Source: JBJXFK01 sp046155505
GTDB lineage: Bacteria > Planctomycetota > Phycisphaerae > UBA1845 > Fen-1342
Assembly: GCA_046155505.1 (NCBI GenBank)
Contig: JBJXFK010000192.1
Span: forward strand, 1-5,676
Reading direction: 5' to 3'
DNA length: 5,676 nucleotides
This document shows, piece after piece, positions 1 to 5,676 of this stretch. Position 1 is the first letter of the stretch, and each line of letters opens with the position of its first letter. The notes under the pieces were generated by a model that was not told the origin of the DNA, made no database searches, and saw only the letters and a program-made list of their open reading frames with translations. The position numbers were made by a program, and so were the translations under genes.

Positions 1-354
1 CGCAACCTGCTTTCCAAGCCGATCCACCGCACCGATCTGCTCGCCGCCGTCGCCCAGCAAGTGGGCGAGATCGGCGTTTCGTGGCGAACCGAGGGCACTT
101 TCAACGCCGCCGTCGGTGCTCGCCTGAAGGAACTGCGCGTCGCCGCCGGCCGCACGCAACACGAAGTCGCGGTGCTGGCGATGATTACGTCCGCTCAACT
201 TTCGCAGATCGAACGCGGACGATGTGCGACCTCCACCTGGACGCTGGCCCGCATCTGCTGGTCGCTTCGCGTGCCGATTTCGACCATCTTCCCCGACGCC
301 TGGACGCCCGCCGACGCGAATTCCTTGCAATCGCGGCAACAGATCGGCGTATGA
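1..354 (+). CDS. REC-XRE response regulator, C-terminal part (partial at window start)
   Basis: The reading frame is open from base 1, with 117 residues visible before TGA at 352-354, so the gene begins outside the window. The first residues, RNLLSKPIHRTDLLAAV, match the end of a receiver domain: the Lys-Pro at 6-7 is the conserved lysine and cis-proline after beta-5, followed by the last helix. After a short linker, residues about 40-97 form a Cro/C1-type helix-turn-helix: ARLKELRVAAGRTQHEVA, then the recognition-helix region TSAQLSQIERG, then the last helices ending in PISTIFP. The likely role is a cytoplasmic phosphorylation-controlled DNA-binding protein. A GTG at 61 could be taken as a start, but that would discard the receiver remnant, so I treat it as internal. 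The partner kinase and the phosphorylated Asp lie outside the window. The HTH call is firm; the REC call rests on about 20 residues. Confidence 0.8.
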   Translation, partial: RNLLSKPIHRTDLLAAVAQQVGEIGVSWRTEGTFNAAVGARLKELRVAAGRTQHEVAVLAMITSAQLSQIERGRCATSTWTLARICWSLRVPISTIFPDAWTPADANSLQSRQQIGV

Positions 355-375
355 GCCGCCCCGTCGACGGTCGGA

Positions 376-780
376 TTAGAAAATGCCCTGCTCCACTAGT
401 TCCCGACGCAGCCGAACCAGTCGCGGGGCATTCATGTTCAGCAGGCGCGCGGTGGCCCTGCCGGCCGGCGTAAGGCCGATCACCATTCCAAGCTCGAGTC
501 GGAAATGAACATTCCAATCTTCGCGGCGCGGATCGAACAGCGTGGCCGGTTCCTTCGAATTGGAGTCGATACTGACCAGGTTGGGCCCCTTGTGATAATT
601 GCACTCGCTGCACGCCCATGCCAGCAATTCGGGGTCGTCCGAAATTTCATCCATATGCTGCTTGGCTATGATGTGATCAACGTGAAAAACCAGGTATGGC
701 AGAGCGCTCTCCGGAAAGCGGCAGTACTCGCACCGTCTCTCGGCACGCTCTCGAACCAACTGACGGATACGTGCATCCAT
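376..780 (-). CDS. HNH endonuclease-fold protein, 134 aa
   Basis: This is a small, complete HNH nuclease-like protein. Residues 17-20 are CEYC and 57-60 are CSEC, giving the two zinc-binding CxxC knuckles. Between them is HVDHII (33-38), with His36 as the expected general base, and the second knuckle runs into NYHKG (61-65), supplying the Asn and His of the motif. After the core come LFDPRREDWNVHF (81-93), IGLTPAGRATARLLNMN (101-117) and a basic C-terminal helix; this tail recurs in small stand-alone bacterial HNH proteins I recall. All expected catalytic and metal residues are present, so it should be an active metal-dependent DNA nuclease, but the target and purpose are unknown. ATG at 780 lies 3 bases after the stop of the upstream 84-aa gene, so the two are very likely cotranscribed. 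The gene ends 21 bases from the convergent response regulator. No restriction methylase or homing host gene is visible. Confidence 0.88.
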   Translation of the reverse strand: MDARIRQLVRERAERRCEYCRFPESALPYLVFHVDHIIAKQHMDEISDDPELLAWACSECNYHKGPNLVSIDSNSKEPATLFDPRREDWNVHFRLELGMVIGLTPAGRATARLLNMNAPRLVRLRRELVEQGIF

Positions 781-783
781 GCA

Positions 784-1038
784 CTACCCGCTCATTCCAA
801 AATTCTGCCTCACCTTGGCCTGAAGCACGCTGATGATCTCGGCATCGTCGAGATAGGCCTTGTACTCGGCGTCTTCTTCCGGGGTCAATTCGCCGCGATT
901 GGCTTTGCGCCCCAGTTCCTCGATTCGCTCACGCAGCTCATCGTCAACCGCCCACGCGACTAGTTTTTTCGCACTACCGGGAGGAAGCCAGCCGGAGTTG
1001 GGATTGAAGAACTGGTCCAGTGCATTGAGCGTTGCCAT
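784..1038 (-). CDS. Small helical protein of unknown function, upstream partner of HNH protein
   Basis: This 84-residue protein is acidic in its middle and has no membrane segment or signal peptide. The core, residues about 33-78 (DELRERIEELGRKANRGELT, then PEEDAEYKAYLDDAEIISVLQAKVR), looks like two amphipathic helices around a GELTPEE turn. I remember similar short proteins, with 'ELTPEE.AEY' and 'I.VLQAK.R' cores, next to small HNH nucleases in planctomycetes and cyanobacteria, but I cannot verify this here. It ends with TAG at 786-784, and the HNH start follows 3 bases later, so translation is probably coupled. The ATG at 1038 is the first in frame; there is no convincing Shine-Dalgarno sequence. 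A regulator or inhibitor of the nuclease is possible but unproven. Composition across the pair is less GC-rich than in the flanking + strand genes. Confidence 0.75.
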   Translation of the reverse strand: MATLNALDQFFNPNSGWLPPGSAKKLVAWAVDDELRERIEELGRKANRGELTPEEDAEYKAYLDDAEIISVLQAKVRQNFGMSG

Positions 1039-1115
1039 TACATGAGTCTAACACGCATAAGACGCGCTTCCAAAGGCAAAATGCGCGCACCTGGACAGGG
1101 AGCCAGGGCAACCGC

Positions 1116-1190
1116 GTTCTGGGATTTCGGGAAGCTTGCGCTGGGGGACCGGTCTCCGACCGGTCTCCCAGCCCTACGTTTCCCCAGAAC
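1116..1190. repeat. Outer inverted repeat enclosing the REP-like hairpin
   Basis: GTTCTGGG at 1116-1123 is the exact reverse complement of CCCAGAAC at 1183-1190. These 8-bp arms enclose the strong inner hairpin, with unequal internal loops of 16 and about 10 bases on the two sides. An alternative pairing of GGGAA (1129-1133) with TTCCC (1180-1184) would close part of the internal loop. The whole 75 bases could fold as one long stem in single-stranded DNA or in RNA from either strand. The outer arms may mark the edges of a small non-autonomous mobile unit, or may be a chance match in GC-rich DNA. The inner hairpin is much the stronger signal. Confidence 0.45.
1141..1177 (-). repeat. REP-like element: GTAG plus strong imperfect palindrome
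   Basis: The left arm at 1141-1154 (CTGGGGGACCGGTC) and right arm at 1158-1171 (GACCGGTCTCCCAG) are reverse complements except for one G/T position, and the loop is 3 bases (TCC, 1155-1157). G1140 and C1172 add a fifteenth pair. Read on the minus strand, GTAG at 1177-1174 precedes the stem by two bases. A GTAG or GGAG tetranucleotide just 5' of an imperfect palindrome is the known layout of REP elements mobilised by RAYT (Y1-family) transposases. No transposase is in the window and no second copy is seen here, so the assignment is inferred from layout. The lack of a T-tract, and the position upstream of both flanking genes, argue against a terminator. Confidence 0.6.
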
Positions 1191-1266
1191 CCACAACGTA
1201 TCGACGCCGGCGTTTGACCCGCTCCGTCCCGTTGTCGCCCACGCCACGGATACCTACACTCTCCCC

Positions 1267-2046
1267 ATGCATGATCTCCCCTCAGCCACAACCGCACCCC
1301 ATCCCGTGCCGACCGTGGTCGAGGTCACCAATCTCCACAAAGTCTACGAAACCAGCGGGCATCGCGTCATGGCCCTGCGCGGCGTCACCCTCACCGTGCC
1401 CAAGGGACGATTCATCGCCATCATGGGCTCCAGCGGCTCGGGCAAAAGTACGCTCATGCACCTCGTCGGCGGCCTAACCAGCCCGACCGACGGCACCGTC
1501 CTGGTCGAGGGCCAGAATCTCAGCGACATGTCCGACCGCGAGCGCACCATCTTCCGTCGCCGCCGTCTGGGCGTGATTTTTCAGGATTACAACCTGCTGC
1601 CCACGCTCACGGCGGCCGAAAACGTCGCCCTGCCGCAACTGGTCGACGGCAAATCGCTCGACGCCGTTCGCGAAAAAGTCCGCAGCCTGCTCGCGTCAGT
1701 CCATCTCGACCAACGCGCCGAACACCGCCCCGACGCGCTCTCCGGCGGCGAGCAACAGCGCGTGGCGATCGCCCGCGCACTGCTCAACGACCCGGCGATC
1801 ATCCTCGCCGACGAGCCGACCGGAAATCTCGATTCAAAACAGTCGGTCGAAATCTGGAGCATGCTCCGGCGAATCGCACAGGAGCGGCAGACCACCGTAC
1901 TCATGGTCACTCACGAAGCCCACGGCGGCTCTTTCGCCGACGAAGTGGTCGTCCTGAAAGACGGTCTGATCGTCGGCCGGCTCGAACCGAAAGGCAGCGG
2001 CGATGCGGCACTGGTCGCAACTGGCTACCAGGAATTGGCGGGCTAA
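1267..2046 (+). CDS. ABC transporter ATP-binding protein, LolD/MacB/YbbA type
   Basis: This 259-residue cytoplasmic ATPase drives the permease encoded immediately downstream. All nucleotide-binding motifs are intact: Walker A GSSGSGKST (54-62), Q-loop Gln106 in FQDYNLLPTLTAAENVALP, signature LSGGEQQ (158-164), Walker B IILADEP with catalytic Glu183, D-loop GNLDS (186-190) and H-loop His216 in MVTHEAH. The 'YNLLPTLTA.ENV.LP' and 'DEPTGNLDS' stretches are typical of the MacB/LolD/FtsE group, which works with FtsX-type permeases. Length is close to the family norm of about 220-260. ATG at 1267 is chosen because family similarity begins about 18 residues later (VVEVTNLHKVYE); no clear ribosome site precedes it. 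The gene overlaps the permease start by 44 bases, which suggests tight coupling and fixed stoichiometry. The exported or extracted substrate cannot be deduced. Confidence 0.95.
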   Translation: MHDLPSATTAPHPVPTVVEVTNLHKVYETSGHRVMALRGVTLTVPKGRFIAIMGSSGSGKSTLMHLVGGLTSPTDGTVLVEGQNLSDMSDRERTIFRRRRLGVIFQDYNLLPTLTAAENVALPQLVDGKSLDAVREKVRSLLASVHLDQRAEHRPDALSGGEQQRVAIARALLNDPAIILADEPTGNLDSKQSVEIWSMLRRIAQERQTTVLMVTHEAHGGSFADEVVVLKDGLIVGRLEPKGSGDAALVATGYQELAG

Positions 2047-4741
2047 GTGGTTCCGCACACTGGGCGCTGTGCTGGCGATCGCGCTGGGCACCGCCTCGGT
2101 GATATGGGTCACTTCCTGCTATGAGTCCATTCGCCAGACCGTGTTGGCCTGGGCCGGCGGCTATGTCGGCAAAGCCCATATCATGGTCACGTCGCCGCTG
2201 GGCAAATATGACCAAATTCCCGAACGACTCGTCGATTCCATCCGCGAAATCCCCAATGTAAAAGCCGCCGTCGCGACTCTCGTGCAACGCCTGCGCGCCA
2301 CCGGCGTAAAGCGCGGCGATCTGCCGACGTTTCAGCGCCCGCCATCCGGCGACCAATTTCCCGAAGTCGACTTCATCGGCGTGCTCATGCCCGACGAAAC
2401 CGAGCTGCGCGATCATGCCGCCGCCCTGCGCGGCGGACGAATGCTCACCCCGGATGATCGACTCGCTTGCGTGCTCGACTCGGCACACGCCGGCGATATC
2501 GGCGTCGGTGTCGGCGATGCGCTGCTCGTATACACCGACGTGCTCGCCGCCCCGGTCGAGCTTGAGATTGTCGGCCTAATCGAGCGCAAGCGGCTGACCA
2601 GCTTCCAAAAAGCGCTCGCCATGATGCCGCTGCGCACCTTGCAGGAGATTCGCTCGAAACAGGTGCTCGTCACCAGCATCGACGTACAGCTCACGGACGG
2701 CGAGCGCGAAACCGTGCAACGGGCCGCGGCACAGATTCGCTCGAAAGTGCGATCGGTTTCGCAAAAGGCGAGCATTCGCAGCGTCGAAATGCGCATGAAG
2801 CAGATCGAGGCCGCCCAAAGCCAGCAGAGCTTTGTGCTGGTCCTGCTGAGTTGCGTGGCGATGCTCACCGCTCTGTTCATCATCCTGAGCACGCTGAGCA
2901 TGGGCATGGTCGAGCGCATCGTGCAACTCGGCCTCATGCGCTGCATTGGCCTGACGCGCATGCAACTGGCGACGCTCGTGCTGGTCGAAGTGTTGCCGAT
3001 GGGAGCGGTCGGCATCGGCCTGGGCGTCCCGATCGGCCTCGCGCTCACCATGCTCACGGTCTGGCTCGTGCCCGACTATGTCGGCGGCTTCGCGATCAGT
3101 TGGAACGGCGTTGCGATCGCATCGGCCGCCGGTATGGCGACCACGCTGATTGCCGGTTTGCTGCCGGCGATGACCGCCCTGCGCGTCTCGCCGATGGAGG
3201 CTGCCCGCCCGCGCGCTGCGAAGTCGTCCGCCGCGTGGCTCGTCGTCGTCGCCGCGCTCTCCGCGCTCACGCTCGTTGTTCAGCACTTCGTCGTGCTCGA
3301 TCAAGTGTCGCGCTCGCCGTCGTTCGTCGAATACGCATCGGCGGGCATTGTGATGCTCTACATCGGTTACGCACTGCTCGCGCCGCTCGCGGTGAAGGTC
3401 GTCGGTACAGTCGCGACTCATCTCGTCGCTGCGGCCCTGAACGTGCGCACGCGCCTCCTCGCCGACCAGGTCGGCCACGCCGTCTGGCGATCGGCCGGCC
3501 TATGTTGCGGCCTCATGGTCGGCCTCTCGCTCATCGTCGGCATTTTCGTCGTCAACGAAAGCGTGACGCGCGGCTGGCAATTCCCAAAACAATTCCCGGG
3601 CTCCTATATCTGGAGCACGTCGCAGATGACGCCCAAGGCGAAAGAGATCATCGCCGCAGTGCCGCACATCAAGTCGTTCAGCGTCGCCAATGCGACCAAC
3701 GTGTTCGTCGAAGAAAAGCCGATGTTCATGGCCGACGTGGTCGCATCAGTCACATGGTTCATGGGCATCGACCCCGATTCGTTCCTCACCATCGTCAAGT
3801 TCGAGTTTCTCGAAGGCGACCCCGACGAAGCCATGCGCCTCATGCGCGAAGGCGGGCACGTTCTCATCGCCGACGATTTCGCCCGTTCGCGCAACAAGCA
3901 TCTCGGCGACACCGTGCGCATCATTCACGCCGACCGCGTGCGGCAATTCAAAATCGCCGGCGTAATCGTCTCGCCCGCGATCGACATCGCCGCCGGGTTT
4001 TTCCAGGCGCTCACCGAATACAACGTCGGCGCGTCCGGCTCGGTCATCGGCACGAACGACGATCTGAAGAAGCACTTCGGAATCGACGGCTCGCGCGTCG
4101 TCATGCTCAATCTCGACCTGCCGCCCGAGCCGGTGCCCTCGAGCTGGCCACCGCCGCGCGGCCAAGGCGAGCGGCTCGAAGACATCTACTACGACACCAA
4201 GATCGCGCTCGATCGCCGCTGGCAGCGCTATCGCGAAGATCAGACGCTGCGCGACATTCAAAAACGCCTCGATGCCACCGGCAGTTTCCGCGGCTCGATC
4301 AGCGAACTGAAAGACGAAATCGACCGCGAACTCAGCAAAATCACGCGCCTGATGACCGCCGTACCGCTCGTCGCGCTAATCGTCGCAGCCCTCGGCGTGG
4401 CGAATCTCATGACCGCCAACGTCGTCGCGCGGGCTAAGCAGATCGCCATCCTGCGCGCCGTCGGCGCGACACGCAGCCTCGTCTTGCGCCTCGTCATCGG
4501 CGAAGCAATCGTGCTCGGCGTGCTCGGCAGCGCAATGGGGCTGCTCCTCGGAATTCACCTCGCCGCCAACATCACCGAGATGGTGCAGCGCATGTGGGGC
4601 TATCGCGTCGTGCTCGAAATGCCGTGGATGTATCTCGCCGCGGCGGCGTGCCTGACCATCGGCCTGTGCATCATCGCCGGCGTCATGCCCGCCCGGCACG
4701 CGGCCCGCAACAATATCGTCGACGCGCTGCACGTATCGTGA
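2003..4741 (+). CDS. FtsX/MacB-type ABC permease, two-repeat, about 10 membrane segments
   Basis: This 912-residue inner-membrane permease has the duplicated architecture of YbbP-like proteins. Half one: membrane segment at about 17-37, extracytoplasmic MacB-like domain 38-275, then three segments at about 276-300, 322-357 and 367-392, ending in RVSPMEAARP. Two linking segments lie at about 411-430 and 445-470. Half two: segment 497-517, a second extracytoplasmic domain 518-780, then segments 782-807, 825-857 and 875-894, ending in ARNNIVDALHVS. The coupling-helix motif occurs twice, as VQLGLMRCIGLTRMQL (307-322) and QIAILRAVGATRSLV (813-827). The second domain contains a proline-rich patch (707-719) and a long charged stretch (720-780). 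ATG at 2003 is supported by the family-like N-terminus RNWRAKWFRTLGAVLAIALG; later starts would lose the first membrane segment. A weak AAAGG lies 8 bases upstream. No adaptor of the MacA/HlyD type is adjacent, so mechanotransmission or lipid/lipoprotein extraction are both possible. Confidence 0.93.
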   Translation: MRHWSQLATRNWRAKWFRTLGAVLAIALGTASVIWVTSCYESIRQTVLAWAGGYVGKAHIMVTSPLGKYDQIPERLVDSIREIPNVKAAVATLVQRLRATGVKRGDLPTFQRPPSGDQFPEVDFIGVLMPDETELRDHAAALRGGRMLTPDDRLACVLDSAHAGDIGVGVGDALLVYTDVLAAPVELEIVGLIERKRLTSFQKALAMMPLRTLQEIRSKQVLVTSIDVQLTDGERETVQRAAAQIRSKVRSVSQKASIRSVEMRMKQIEAAQSQQSFVLVLLSCVAMLTALFIILSTLSMGMVERIVQLGLMRCIGLTRMQLATLVLVEVLPMGAVGIGLGVPIGLALTMLTVWLVPDYVGGFAISWNGVAIASAAGMATTLIAGLLPAMTALRVSPMEAARPRAAKSSAAWLVVVAALSALTLVVQHFVVLDQVSRSPSFVEYASAGIVMLYIGYALLAPLAVKVVGTVATHLVAAALNVRTRLLADQVGHAVWRSAGLCCGLMVGLSLIVGIFVVNESVTRGWQFPKQFPGSYIWSTSQMTPKAKEIIAAVPHIKSFSVANATNVFVEEKPMFMADVVASVTWFMGIDPDSFLTIVKFEFLEGDPDEAMRLMREGGHVLIADDFARSRNKHLGDTVRIIHADRVRQFKIAGVIVSPAIDIAAGFFQALTEYNVGASGSVIGTNDDLKKHFGIDGSRVVMLNLDLPPEPVPSSWPPPRGQGERLEDIYYDTKIALDRRWQRYREDQTLRDIQKRLDATGSFRGSISELKDEIDRELSKITRLMTAVPLVALIVAALGVANLMTANVVARAKQIAILRAVGATRSLVLRLVIGEAIVLGVLGSAMGLLLGIHLAANITEMVQRMWGYRVVLEMPWMYLAAAACLTIGLCIIAGVMPARHAARNNIVDALHVS

Positions 4742-4791
4742 GGCCAATCGCGGCGACTTGCGACGCCGCCCACACCGGCGACACTACGCCG

Positions 4792-5676
4792 ATGCGCGTC
4801 GTGCTTCTCGTCACCGATCTCCAGCCCGGCGGCACACCGCTGCGCATCGCACGCACGTCCCGTGCGTTACGCGACGCGGGCGTCGAGTGCGTCGTCGGCT
4901 GCCTCGCCTCGCGCGGCCCCGTGAGCGAGCAACTCGATCGCGACGACTTTCGCACATTCGCCTGCGACGCGGTGTCGTCGCGCCCGTTTCGCGCCCTCGC
5001 CGCGCTGCGACAACACATTCGCGCCATTCAGCCCGACTTGATCCACGCCACACTCACACACGCCAACGTCGCCGCCCGCATCGTCGGGCGACAGTTGAAA
5101 ATTCCCGTCGTAACCGCAACCGCGACAATCGAACTCGACCGCCCCTGGCACCTGCGGCTGGAACGCTGGACCGCGCGCTGCGACGCGGCCCACGTAGTGC
5201 AAAGCGAAACCGTCCGAGCGCACGTCATCCGCACGCTGGGCCGCGATGCAGGCCGCGTGTTCGTCGTGCCGCCCAATATCGAGCGCTTGGACCCGGTCGA
5301 TCGCGCCACCGCGCGCCGCGCGATCGGCATCGCCGACGAACAATTTCTCATCGCGTGGGCGGGGCGTTTCGATCCGGTGAAGCGCACGGAGCTCATCATC
5401 GACATCGCCGCGCACGCGCCGGCGCACTGGCGCTTCGTCCTCGCCGGCGACGGTCCGCTGCTCGTAAGCGCGCGCCAGCGCGCCGCTGCCGCGGGCATCG
5501 CCGACCGTGTTCAACTCCCCGGCTGGCTGCCCAATCTCGGCCAGCTCTTCTCCGCGGCCGACCTGCTGGTCTTCCCCTCGCGCACCGAGGGCGTGCCCAA
5601 CGCGCTCCTGCAAGCCATGTCGCTCGGCGTGCCCGCAATCGTCAGCGACATCGCCCCGCACCGCGAAATCGCCGAC
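4792..5676 (+). CDS. GT4-family glycosyltransferase (partial at window end)
   Basis: The frame is open to the last base, with 295 residues visible and the C-terminus missing; GT4 enzymes are usually about 350-400 residues. It is a GT-B-fold, retaining-type glycosyltransferase. The N-terminal acceptor domain begins MRVVLLVTDLQPGGTPLRIA, with the glycine-rich loop, and includes PDLIHATLTHANVAAR (81-96). The linker VVPPNIERLDP leads to the donor domain: AGRFDPVKR (190-198), VLAGDGP (216-222), VQLPGWLPNLGQLFSAADLL (240-259) and FPSRTEGVPNALLQAMSLGVP (261-281). In the usual E-x7-E motif the first Glu is Glu266, but the second position, 274, is Gln. ATG at 4792 fits the family start, 50 bases after the permease stop. 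A GTG at 4738 overlapping that stop is in frame, but its extra 18 residues look non-homologous. It is probably in the transporter operon and probably modifies an envelope glycan or lipid; sugar and acceptor are unknown. Confidence 0.92.
   Translation, partial: MRVVLLVTDLQPGGTPLRIARTSRALRDAGVECVVGCLASRGPVSEQLDRDDFRTFACDAVSSRPFRALAALRQHIRAIQPDLIHATLTHANVAARIVGRQLKIPVVTATATIELDRPWHLRLERWTARCDAAHVVQSETVRAHVIRTLGRDAGRVFVVPPNIERLDPVDRATARRAIGIADEQFLIAWAGRFDPVKRTELIIDIAAHAPAHWRFVLAGDGPLLVSARQRAAAAGIADRVQLPGWLPNLGQLFSAADLLVFPSRTEGVPNALLQAMSLGVPAIVSDIAPHREIAD

Larger units (their letters stand above)
1039..1266. other. Divergent intergenic spacer with REP-like hairpin
   Basis: These 228 bases separate the minus-strand HNH pair from the plus-strand transporter operon, so promoters for both should lie here. 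On the minus strand, TGTTAGACT at 1053-1045 resembles an extended -10 box, but it has no good -35 and would leave a very short leader. On the plus strand, TTGACC at 1214-1219 is a five-of-six -35 match, but no -10 box sits at the right distance. The central third is taken up by a nested inverted repeat, listed separately. I see no protein-coding gene, tRNA or riboswitch here. The transporter ATPase frame stays open upstream to an ATG at 1042, but that extension would run through the hairpin and has no resemblance to ABC proteins. Confidence 0.5.

Noticed and set aside
361..370. Perfect 10-base palindrome CCGTCGACGG between convergent genes, as a possible terminator
   Set aside because: It has no loop, only 5-bp arms and no T-tract. 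Palindromes of this size are common in GC-rich DNA.
505..963. 152-codon plus-strand frame opposite the HNH pair
   Set aside because: It crosses both minus-strand genes, of which the HNH protein has an intact catalytic motif; the plus-strand product shows no domain.
1045..1053. Extended -10-like TGTTAGACT on the minus strand upstream of the 84-aa gene
   Set aside because: There is no credible -35 at the right spacing and it sits only a few bases from the start codon, so it is suggestive at most.
1090..1107. Small CCTGG...CCAGG hairpin in the divergent spacer
   Set aside because: Five base pairs with an 8-base loop is expected by chance in this composition.
1214..1260. Possible sigma-70 promoter for the transporter operon (TTGACC with TACACT)
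   Set aside because: The spacing between the boxes is 35 bases, far from the usual 16-18, and no better -10 box lies nearby.
1042..1266. Upstream in-frame extension of the ATPase gene by 75 residues from ATG 1042
   Set aside because: It runs through the REP-like hairpin, shows no ABC-like sequence, and ABC family similarity begins only after the ATG at 1267.
2576..3478. 300-codon minus-strand frame inside the permease gene
   Set aside because: It is an extremely Arg/His/Asp/Glu-rich composition without motifs, explained by antisense reading of GC-rich codons.
2851..4437. 528-codon plus-strand frame inside the permease gene
   Set aside because: The translation is dominated by Arg, His and Ala with no recognisable domain, while the overlapping permease frame has clear membrane segments and duplicated FtsX motifs.
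4867..5661. 264-codon open frame on the minus strand opposite the glycosyltransferase
   Set aside because: It is antisense to a clear GT4 protein. Its Gly/Ala/Asp/Arg-rich, motif-free translation is what GC-rich codon bias produces on the opposite strand.

Overview
The window is GC-rich and densely packed, with five protein-coding genes and one fragment in the order: end of a response regulator (+), an HNH nuclease and a small helical protein (both -), a 228-base divergent spacer, then an ABC-transporter ATPase, its large permease and a glycosyltransferase (all +). The start codons mostly lack a clear Shine-Dalgarno sequence. The short HNH plus helical-protein pair and the GT4 opening 'TDLQPGGTPLR' remind me of Planctomycetes. 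That assignment is from memory of similar proteins and is only a moderate-confidence guess.

Region 1-354 is the C-terminal end of a protein with the last part of a receiver (REC) domain, including its conserved Lys-Pro, joined to a Cro/C1-type (XRE) helix-turn-helix. It is cut by the window start. It converges on the minus-strand pair at 376-1038. That pair is an 84-aa helical protein followed, 3 bases later, by a 134-aa HNH endonuclease-fold protein with an intact CxxC...HxDH...CxxCNxH core. The pair is lower in GC (about 55% in 300 hand-counted bases) than the glycosyltransferase (about 77% in 120 bases).

The divergent spacer 1039-1266 holds the most unusual DNA feature: a strong 15-bp hairpin nested inside perfect 8-bp outer arms. 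On the minus strand the hairpin is preceded by GTAG, the layout of a REP element of the kind moved by RAYT (REP-associated tyrosine) transposases.

Region 1267-4741 encodes a two-gene export or mechanotransmission system of the MacB/LolCDE/YbbAP class. It has a 259-aa ATPase with all motifs intact, and a 912-aa permease made of two FtsX-type halves with two large extracytoplasmic domains and about ten membrane segments. The genes overlap by 44 bases. A GT4 glycosyltransferase follows 50 bases downstream and runs off the window end. The transporter probably acts on lipids, lipoproteins or envelope material, and the glycosyltransferase may belong to the same envelope pathway, but the substrate cannot be read from the sequence. 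I see no clear evidence of a wholly new system; the REP-like element and the nuclease/small-protein pair are the best leads.
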